DNA of 64,000 nt from Blepharisma japonicum (taxonomy: Eukaryota > Ciliophora > Heterotrichea > Heterotrichida > Blepharismidae). Of the stretch, positions 55,501 to 64,000 are shown piece by piece. Position 1 is the first letter of the stretch; each line of letters opens with the position of its first letter. Under the pieces are notes generated by a model. It saw only the letters and a program-made list of their open reading frames with translations, made no database searches and was not told the origin of the DNA. Made by a program: the position numbers and the translations under genes. The stretch lies in contig CATKHK010000005.1 of the NCBI GenBank assembly GCA_949751835.1, forward strand, positions 496,001-560,000. The letters are read 5' to 3'.

Positions 55501-55697
55501 TGCTTAATTTGTATTTGATATTCATGCCTTCTGAAGGCGTACAAGAGGTGCTAGGGCTTGTTGATATTCCATTGGAATTTTCGTTTGTTATATTTGCAAT
55601 TGTTTGTCTGGGATTTGCATGCTCATTTGCTTATGAAAGAGTGTTTATTGATTATCTGAGCCTTTCTACAAATAGTTTGAATAAATCACTTAATTAA
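52581..55697 (+). CDS. P5B-type ATPase (ATP13A2/polyamine transporter family)
   Basis: 1033 residues, exons 52581-52904 and 52920-55697. Family hallmarks: actuator loop DESMLTGESQPVLKEQ, the M4 motif PPALP (near residue 408) that marks P5B (P5A has PPELP), ISPPAVNAAGRISIVCFDKTGTLT with the phosphorylated Asp (near 451), KGAPEVI, and the hinge [27 protein letters not shown] (near 760). Six TM segments follow to the C-terminus. Known P5B members export polyamines from late endosomes/lysosomes or act in vacuoles; this is the likely role here. Several TGA codons are Trp. Shorter than animal ATP13A2 (about 1180), mainly at the N-terminus and loops. It converges on the cyclase gene, with 188 bp between stops. 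Confidence 0.92.
52905..52919 (+). other. 15-nt spliceosomal intron in P5B ATPase
   Basis: GTAAAACTTATATAG between codons AAG and ACT (phase 0). It contains the only TAG that would end the N-terminal domain; removal joins TVEIK to TFVFRFVRYY in frame. Confidence 0.92.
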
Positions 55698-55885
55698 GAT
55701 TTTATATTAAATTAATTAGTATTGAAAAAATTGGTGCAAGCACTATTAATAATTCAAAGATAGAGGTTTTATCAATTTTTCCAAGAATAAGATAATGTAA
55801 TAATAAATTTCTATAAGAAAATTTAAAATGATTTGTTAATCGTTAAAATTTATGCATAATAATATTAAATCATTTCCCTATAAAA

Positions 55886-58800
55886 TTATTCTTCATCTAC
55901 AACAATATCTTTATCATGCTTCGGTACGATAAAATAGCAGGATAAAGACCTTCCTGTCGGCTCATAGGTTACGATCTTATTATAATCATAATCAAACCTA
56001 TCAGGCATCTTAGCTTCCACAATACTTCTAGTCACTTCACTTATATTAATTCGTCCTTGGAACCCATTGCTTTCCATTTTATTCGCTATATCGTTATCTG
56101 GGCCATAAATATCATACCTCACAATATTAGTCCCAGTGATTCCAGCTATAACTTCTCCAGTATGGATCCCAATCCTCATATTTAAGTTGATTTTTTTGCT
56201 TTTATTGACCCTTTTGATAGCTTTTATCATATCTAAAGCCATTTCTACTACATTAGCACACTCAGTATTAGGGTCTCGTTTTTCACCATCAGTGAAGCTT
56301 AATATTACATAGCAGTCTCCTATTGTATGAACTTTATAGACGTTATGTCTTACACAGAGATGATCAAAAATAGAGAAAAGTTTAGAAAGCATAGAAACAA
56401 CGTCTATTGGGTCTTTATTAGAAGACCACATAGTAAACCCTACGATATCAGCATAAAGCATAGTAACATCATAATATCTATCTGTAGTCGTCACATCATT
56501 ATGCAAATTTCTTAAAACTTGTGGAGGTATCATCTGATTTAGCAACTTTTCAGTGTTTTTTATTTCTTTTTGGGCTCTTTTGTTTAAGTTATAAGCTCTT
56601 CGGCTCTGCCATTCAATTAAAAAGCTGAAAACTGCATTTATAGCGAAAAATACCAAAATGTAAGCGGTGGTTTCGAGGGCAGATTCAGTGTCAATCTGGC
56701 TTAGGAAAATGATACAGATTCAGCTTCCTAAATTTATAACAGTTGAAAATAAAATATATCCAAAAGGGAGACCACTGATATGGTTGATTACTACATTTGT
56801 GTACATAATTTCTAAGGCAACAACGTTTAAAAAGAGGCTAGGCATTGTTGTGATAGAAACACAGCTGAGAAGGGATTCAATTAGATAAAGGAACATGACG
56901 GCTCAAGGAAAAAGTGGGTATTTATAAAGCTTTTTAAAGTGGAGGACCAAGTAAAACATAGTAGCCAAGCAGAGTAGCCTTAGAATAATTTCCGAAATGG
57001 AGCCTTGCGTCCTATAAGCATATGCAGCAATAAATATAATAGTTCTTATTGTATAAGTTACTATAGTAAGCCATAGCCCAAATATCAGACCAGTTGTATC
57101 TCTTTCAATTGCAGAGAGTCGGAATTCTTTTTGCATGTCAGTTTCCCTGAAGCTACATACAAGCCATTCAACAGGCCCTACAAGTTCAATATCTCCATCA
57201 TCTTCTTCATTATTTAGGTCATTCAAATCAAACTTAGGTGAATCCTTTATTTGCTCATCCTCGATTGTATTTTGTTGAGTTTGTGATCTTTTATCATCTG
57301 TAAGCATTGGGTCTTGGCTTTTCTCCAGCACTTCAATAGAGTTATCATCATTCCCTCCTTTATAATCATTTCCCAAAAATACAGCCCTTCTGGTTTTTCT
57401 TCGAACTTTTTGTGTTTCCACTATAAAAGTGTTCAAAATCCCTTTCCCTTTGGCTTCAACTTTGTTAGGGATGAAATTATATTTGGTATGGTCTTTGATG
57501 TAGTTGTAAGTTTCCATTGAAATTTGGATGGAGTCTGGAGACTTAAGAGTAGAACACATCCTGGAGGCTGTGTTTACTGTGTCTCCGACTAGGGAAAATT
57601 GAGGCTTATGCTCCCCTACGACTCCTGCTATAACTGAGCCTGTGTTTATTCCAATTTTTACTTGAAGTTTGTGCCCATTTTTTAGTGAAACTGGTTCAAG
57701 CAGTTCAAGAATTTTTATTGCTGCTTCCAAGCATCTTTCAGCATGGTTAAGTTTTAGTTGCTTACTTGAAAGACTAGCTTCACTATCAGCTAATCCTCCA
57801 CAAATCATGTAAGTTTTATTGACAGTCTCTATTTTTGTCACTCCTATTTTTTCACATAGACTATCCAACATTACAAAAAATTTGTCTAAAAGCTCTAAAA
57901 GTTCATTTGGCGATAGAAATGAGCATATTTTATCAAAATCATAAATATCGCAAAATAGCACAGTTACACTGTTCTGTTTTTCTGCAATATATCTAACACC
58001 TTCTTTTACTCTGTCTTTAACAAAATTAGGAAGAAGGTTACTAAGAATATCTTGGCCTTTCCGAAACTGAAATTCAAGTTTTCTTTGGAAAACAAATTCC
58101 ATTCTAGTAAATTTTTCTAGCATATATCCCACATATGCACCTACTAAAAAGATCCCTATTGTGAGTGTTGCATAATTAAATAAAATAATTATGGAATCTG
58201 CGACATTGTGCTTTATTCCATACATGATGCCCATAAATAGCAAGTAAGCAAATAAAAAGAAAAGATTGATCATGCAGATCTTATAATTCCCTACATTAAA
58301 TAGAAAGAAATTCGCTGTCAAAACTAGAGCGGTGCTTAAAGAAGAGTCATAACTGTATATTACTTCATGAACAAATTTAAATAGGAGATAAGAAGCAACA
58401 AATATAAGGATCCACATTTCAAATTGATTTTGAAAATTCTTTCTTGTCGAAAACCATATAATTAGCAGAGATAAAAAAATTAAAACACAGTAGGATAAAA
58501 CAATCCCAAGATCGCTGGAGTTCAGAATAATTATATAGATTTCAAACACTATCCCAATAGTAATTACAAGCCTCGCTTCAGTTGTCATATATTTCATAAT
58601 CTTTTCGGTCATATGAGCTTTAAAACCCTTTTCCACATAAGGATGCTTGAAATTCAAAAACCAGTTATGAAAAGCATAATAATCATAATCCTCGTCTTCA
58701 TTAGATCCCATATTTGAGTTTTTTGATTTAAAAACTTTGTTAAGAGATTTTGCATATTCTTTGACTCTCATTAATACAAGCTGGATCCTATTTCTTGATC

Positions 58801-61800
58801 TCTGGATGTATCTTTTGCTAGGAGTTACCTTTGATTCTCTCCCTCTTAAAGTGTCAGCTTCGCTTGGGTACCATAAAATATTTATATATTTGATAGAAAT
58901 ATGGAAAATTATATTGACAACCGGTCCAAGCATCATATAGAAAAAATAATATGGAAATTCAAAAAGTTTGGTTGAAATTCCGTACATTGCATAGTCAGAA
59001 AAACCAGAGTAGTCATATATAAATATAAAGGGGTAAAATATAAGGATACTTCCACCGGTAACTATTATAAAAAGCCATGTCCAGTCATAAGTTTCGGACA
59101 TTATCACATAAGTGACTGTTTTAACCGCTAGTAAATATGCAGCTACTCCATTAGCATCTAACGACTGAGGAAAACCATCAACATTAATTGCATTCATTAT
59201 ACATCCTTGCAAGAATCCAAAAAGTACCAAACTATGCAAAATCGATGTAAAGCTCCATTTCAAAAACACCTTGAAATTGAATAATTTTTTATAAATTCCA
59301 TCCATATAAAGCGACGGCCTGGAAAGAATGGCTTCTTTATCTAAATCTCTATCCAAGCTTCCTAATATCACTATAGGTAAAGATGTAAAAATCACATTAT
59401 AAAGAGTTGCAAGCCAGGAGTCATAAAATGATGTCCCACTATACAAGTTTTCAAAACTGTAGTAAAAATTTGGCAAAACCAGCAAAAAATTTTTGTAAAA
59501 GGAATATAAGATTACTTTTGAAACCCTATTATAGTTTCATCTGCCATGGACTAATAGAAGTGGCACTAAATATGAAAATCGAGAAATTGCGTATTCACTT
59601 CTATTGGCTGCTTGCATTCCTTCTTTACCTAAAATCCCTACACCTATATGGGCTTCTTGGATCATAGAGACATCATTAGCTCCATCGCCTATAGCAAGTG
59701 TCATAGGTCGAAAAGCTAACTGTTTTTTAACCAATTTTACGATTTCGGCTTTCTGTAATGGGGTGACTCTACACAGTATTACAGCATGGCATAATGTAGC
59801 TAGCATCATAAAATATTTTACAGCGATAGGATCGCTCAATATAAAGCCAAGTGTTTTCCCGTCAATAATCAATCCCAAGTTTAGACTTTCTAAATTTGGG
59901 ACTTTCAGCTCTCCTTCAAACTGCTCTTTATCATCAGACACAACTTGATATCTTGTCACTTTTCTTTTTTTATCAGGATTTATTGTATTACCTGGTGTGT
60001 TATCTGTAACTGCTCGAATTTTATTGAGGACACTATTATGCCTATTTCTTTCTCCTTTTACGTATTTTGCTAAATTAGATTTTATTTGTAGCTTGGATTC
60101 CTCCATTGTGTCAGCAGAAATTTTCATGATTTCCATGTCAGGATGTAAAAGTTTGCATGAATATCCTATATTTATAGCAGTTTCTTTTTTATCGCCAGTT
60201 AAAACCCATACTTTTATACCTCCTCCCATCAAAGTTTCTATAGCTTCTGGGACACCTTCTTGGATTTTGTCTTCAATTGCAGCTGCTCCTATTAGTTCCA
60301 TATCTTTCTCGAACTCTTCAGCAAGTTCGTCAAGCCTTGCAGCTTTATCAGAAAGGGCGTTTTTAGCGGTGTTATAGCGAATTTGATAGTCATTAGCTTC
60401 TTCTGGGGTGAGTTCACGGCGGCCTAATACAAGTGTTCTTAGCCCTGCTAAGGCGAATTCATCAAGATGTTCGTTTAGAGTAATGATGTCTTTTGAAGTT
60501 CCAAGACACCGTTCTAGCATAACGCTATCAGCGCCTTTGCATAGTAAAATAGCGTTTCTATTTCTTTCGCTCATAGGTTCTACCACAATTGACATTCTTT
60601 TACGTTCAGAGCTGAACTCATTTATCCCTAAAACTCTATATTCTAAGGTTTCTCCATTGACTCTAAGTGAAATTGTGTCATTTTTATAAGCGATTAAAGA
60701 GTATCCAAAGCAGTGGGCAGCTATAACTAAAGCTTCTTCATCTGGGGAACTGGCCTGAAATAAAGGTTCTCCATCATAATCAAAATCTGGGTTCACTGTG
60801 TTACATAGAGCTAAAAGTTCAAAAAAATCTCCAATTTCTCTTTTTTTAGATTTTTGAAGGTCTTCCAATAAATCTGGATCTCAAAATTCGAATTTCTTAT
60901 GAGGGTTGATTTGGCTTTTTTTATATGTGTCTTGCTCTTCATTAAACCCATATGATGTACCTTTTATTGAGCATCTTTTGAATTCCATGATATTTTCTGT
61001 CAAAGTTCCTGTTTTATCAGCAAAAATATACTCAATTTGACCTAAATCTTCGTTCAAGTCGCCAGTTTTTACGATTGTAGGCTGGTCTAGCTCTTCATAG
61101 TACATAGAAACGTCCCATTGTATGATTTTTGATTGGATTATTTTTACAACATCAAGAGTTACATATAGAGATATTGGGACTAAGCTGTTATAGAGGATTA
61201 AAAAAGTAATGCATACTAATGGAGAGAGTTTATACGAATCACCGGAGAAATAACTGAGCTGGCCTGAGTGAGTATAAGAAAGAGTTAGTGAAATTGCTGT
61301 GTCAAGAAATGCGATTGCGAAAAGAAATGTGAAAACAATGATCAGATAGCTATTGATTTTTTTCTCCACATCACTGACTTTATGTGGAGGATGCTTAATG
61401 TTTTTCATCAATTTTGTATCATTTCCAGTAAAAACTACAAGCCCAATAATCCATGGTGTATTTTTCAGCGTGCTTCCTCTCAATATCATATTTGATAAAT
61501 CTACAGGATTCGCTCTTGGATGTCCTTTTAGCTTAAGCCACCCTTCAAAAGAATGCAACCTGCTATTAGGCTGCTCAGTTTTCAATAGCCCATCTTCTAT
61601 TATATGCATATTTTTCATAGCTTCTAATGCTGTATTTCCTTCCATTATGCTTGAAATATCATTTACACATTTTTTTATCTTTAAACTATCTTCTCCATCC
61701 AACCCAGTGGTTTCAATATAACAGCATTTTTCAGGCAAACTTGAGACTAAAAGCAATAAATCAGCTGGGACATGGACTTCTCCTTCCAATAAAACAATAT

Positions 61801-62215
61801 TGCCGACCCTTAAATCCATTCATTTAGATTCTATGAACTTTCCAGCTGTATTTTCTCATCTTTTTGTAATTCTGTTATTTATTTTTCTGTCCATGGCATG
61901 ACGGCGAAGGTCTAGATACGCATCTTTGAATAATGAGACTGATAGGACTAAGGAAAGAGGTGCAATTGTAGCTCAGTTTGAAGTTGGGGATAATCCAAAA
62001 GGTAAAAGTTGAAAAATTGAGACAATTAAAAATCAAATGTTGGCTACTCTATTAAATTGTTCGAATAAATTTTTTGGGAGTAGAGAAAATACTGTATATT
62101 TGCCTGATGTAATAAAATTGTTGGGAAATGCTGTGGGCTCGCATGCTTTGCCGCCTTCTATTTTTATTTGTCGAAATTCTGCAGAAGAACTGTCAATAAA
62201 TGCTGCATCTGCCAT
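55886..62215 (-). CDS. P4-ATPase/guanylate cyclase fusion protein (alveolate type)
   Basis: A single intronless frame of 2109 residues with TGA as Trp; an in-frame TAA immediately precedes the ATG. The N-terminal half is a P4-ATPase (lipid flippase type): NLFEQFNRVANI (about 49), DGED in place of DGET, DKTGTLTENIMEFK (Asp about 399), GDGANDVSMIQEAHIGVGI (about 842), then TM segments. The C-terminal half has two sets of TM helices and two class III cyclase domains. The first (about 1405-1590) has the GTP-selecting Glu in KIETVNKTYM and Ser before GDTVNTASRM, but lacks the second metal Asp. The second (about 1905-2095) has both metal Asp (YADIVGFT, TIGDCYV). This inverted C1/C2 order and the ATPase fusion are known from Paramecium, Tetrahymena and apicomplexan guanylate cyclases, which produce cGMP for ciliary or motility signalling. 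Whether the ATPase part pumps lipid is open. Confidence 0.94.
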
Positions 62216-62478
62216 TTAAAAGTTCTTGATTAATTATTTTATAAGAAGTTTTGGAATTTAAAATTCGCTTGCAATTGCATTTGTGAATTCTTTGCAAATA
62301 GTCATTTATGAATTTGAGAAATTAATTAAATATTAAAAATATGATTATTTCCTTTAATAATAAATTAATTCCTAATTTATTACATAAAACTGCTGGGACT
62401 TTTAGGAAAATGTATTAAATTTTTAATAAGTATAAAAAATTTTGTGAATTATAAAAGTTTAAATGGTAACCTAGATAT

Positions 62479-63099
62479 TTAAGCAAGCTCATCCTCTATA
62501 AAATGAGAAGTCGTATTTATCCTTTCAAGCGATAAAAATGGGCTACTGTTGTTATCCTTTCTCTTATCCTCTTTATCTTCTGAAGTTTTAGCTTTAAGTT
62601 CTGCCAATCTTTCCTCAATTTCTCTTTTTTCTTTATTTTTAAGAATTCTCAGTTCGCTCGGATCCATATTCCTGGTAACCGGGACTGGTGTAAACAAATA
62701 AGTGTGATCTTTTGGGAAAGGAGGCAAAAAATTAGGGATATTTTCATCGTTATAGAAAACATCCATTTCTTCTTTAGGTGATAGACGAGGGACAATTGGG
62801 AATTTTATGTCTTCACGGCAAAAAGGAATGTCAGCTATTTGATTTGTAAGAAAATGCTGAAGCTGCTCTTTGTTAGCCTGGAGAACATCTAATGCTCTGG
62901 ATGTGTCAAAAATGTTGCATTCTGTACGGCCTGCGTGCTCAGCTATTAATTTAGCTCGAAGACCTATTTTTTCGATTAAAAGCTCTGTTACTTCCTCAAG
63001 GGTGTCTAAAGCTTGGCTGGATATGCTGGAAAAACCCATTTCTTGGGCAAGTTGGCATAAAGCAAGTTTGCCAATTTGTCGCTTATAATCTTCAGACAT
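62479..63099 (-). CDS. TAF8: TFIID subunit TAF8
   Basis: 206 residues. Histone-fold (bromodomain-associated) at about 5-80: KLALCQLAQEMGFSSISSQA, LEEVTELLIEKIGLRAKLIA, EHAGRTECNIFDTSRALDVL. This is followed by the TAF8 C-terminal signature NFLPPFPKDHTYLFTPVPV, which contacts TAF2/TAF10 in TFIID. The end is a charged Lys/Glu helix. Short compared with animal TAF8 (about 310). TAF3 shares the histone fold but not the FLPPFP..HTY motif. It is part of pol II initiation. Confidence 0.92.
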   Translation of the reverse strand: MSEDYKRQIGKLALCQLAQEMGFSSISSQALDTLEEVTELLIEKIGLRAKLIAEHAGRTECNIFDTSRALDVLQANKEQLQHFLTNQIADIPFCREDIKFPIVPRLSPKEEMDVFYNDENIPNFLPPFPKDHTYLFTPVPVTRNMDPSELRILKNKEKREIEERLAELKAKTSEDKEDKRKDNNSSPFLSLERINTTSHFIEDELA

Positions 63100-63602
63100 T
63101 TTAATATTGGGGTGTTGTATTTAAATTAGCTAGGCTCTTAATATTGATAAAGGAATCTCTGATACATAATTATATTCTTGCATTTGATAAATAATGTTTA
63201 AAAATTATCAACTCCTTAAACGGAAAAAAAAAGCTATCTAAAGGAAAAGAAGGAAGATGATTTTTCATTAATTTGACTAAAAAGTTATTAATAAAGGAAA
63301 AAGAATTATGCCTTAATAAATTACGAAGTTATGACGAATAGAAAATATTAAATATTTTAAACGTTCTTTAATCTCCAAAAGAATATAATCATAAACAAGG
63401 CCGAAATAAATCAATAATTCTAATTATAAAGAATATTTCAAAACTTTTAAACACAAACTACTATATCAATTCAATTATTGTTGCGCTTTATTTTCATGTA
63501 AATCACTTAATTAATACAGAAAAAACTACTTTTTAAGTTATAATTAGTAATCTATTTAGTAATTTGATATTAGTAAAAGATTTCATGATGTCATAAAAAT
63601 TA
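63100..63602. other. AT-rich divergent spacer
   Basis: 503 bp between the divergent TAF8 and acyltransferase starts; poly-A/T tracts, no gene or repeat recognised. Confidence 0.4.
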
Positions 63603-64000
63603 ATGATCGATACAGCTATTGTATTGCTTTGAACCGTGTGCTTCTTTTATTTATACACAAGTTATGGATTTTTATATGTTATTGGATGAATTATTATTAC
63701 TTGGGCCACTCTGAACTGGATGCCTTTGCTATTCGGCTACGAAAGAGTAAGTGGATCAGACGGGATTTGGCTTCTTGACTCTCCTACAAACAAAATGTTC
63801 ATCACAAGCATAGGTATTTTAGAAAGGATCAGTGCGGACCAGATGAAAGATATTGTCAGAGCTTCCCATGAGTCTGAACCTCGTGCTAAAAAAATTATAA
63901 AATTATTATTTTGAAGGTTTTATTGGACGAAAGATAAAAATTACAATTTCGATAATCACTTTGAAACAATTTCGAACAAAATGGACAAAAATGATTTCCA
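63603..64000 (+). CDS. Wax-ester synthase/DGAT-like acyltransferase, N-terminal part, cut by window edge
   Basis: 132 codons from ATG 63603 to the edge. Two hydrophobic segments (IVLLWTVCFFYLYTSYGFLY, VIGWIIITWATLNWMPLLF) precede SGSDGIWLLDSPTNKMFITS and IGILERISADQMKDIV. The latter matches the start of WS/DGAT enzymes (family form D..fL..etptnpMhi..l..fe). The catalytic HHxxxDG would lie beyond the window, so activity cannot be judged. Three TGA codons are Trp. Such enzymes make wax esters or triacylglycerol at the ER. Family call moderately sure. Confidence 0.65.

Noticed and set aside
55886-62215. Separate P4-ATPase gene and separate cyclase genes
   Set aside because: One frame runs from 62215 to 55886 with only TGA codons, no TAA/TAG and no new start context; the fusion is known in alveolates.

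Overview
The window looks like nuclear DNA of a heterotrich ciliate close to Blepharisma. Three things seen in the sequence support this. Conserved genes carry many in-frame TGA codons exactly where their families have tryptophan (ALG11, uL22, FAD synthase, Myb, PDH E2, the cyclase), while only TAA and TAG end genes. The introns are extremely short (two of 15 nt, one of 16 nt). A guanylate cyclase is fused to a P4-type ATPase, an arrangement known only from alveolates. Stentor shares the 15-nt introns but uses the standard code, so a TGA=Trp heterotrich fits best. The species name is inference.

Layout. 1-17320 is compact housekeeping DNA: an MFS transporter (partial), a La-module protein with a DUF3223 tail, threonyl-tRNA synthetase, ALG11, farnesyltransferase beta, a coiled-coil protein, an XRCC1-like repair protein, ribosomal protein uL22, a Cet1-type RNA triphosphatase, a SHAQKYF Myb, a small PAM2 plus eIF4E-binding protein, a C2-PX protein, FAD synthase and PDH E2. 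Gaps fall to 6 and 9 bp in places.

17758-42122 is an array of three polycystin-1-like/REJ-GPS surface proteins. Copies 1 and 3 are intronless ORFs of 8 kb or more. Copy 2 is a shortened chimera. Copies are separated by decayed pieces of the same genes and of a zinc-finger/TPR gene. The conserved order (receptor 3' end, about 300-bp spacer, zinc-finger/TPR gene) recurs three times, at 30.5-32 kb, 42.1-42.7 kb and 47.85-50.3 kb, so the region grew by segmental duplication. A Cys-rich repeat protein (44312-46174) and an orphan gene of different base composition (46628-47830) lie inside it.

51699-64000 returns to compact gene DNA: a FYVE-like coiled-coil protein, a P5B ATPase (ATP13A-like), the 2109-residue P4-ATPase/guanylate cyclase fusion, TAF8, and the start of a wax-ester synthase/DGAT-like acyltransferase cut by the window end.

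The observations most worth following are the eIF4G-like mini-adaptor without a MIF4G domain, the threonyl-tRNA synthetase with an eEF1B/GST-C-like tail, the La-DUF3223 fusion, and the receptor array with its chimeric member. All calls rest on reading the sequence by eye; no database search was run.
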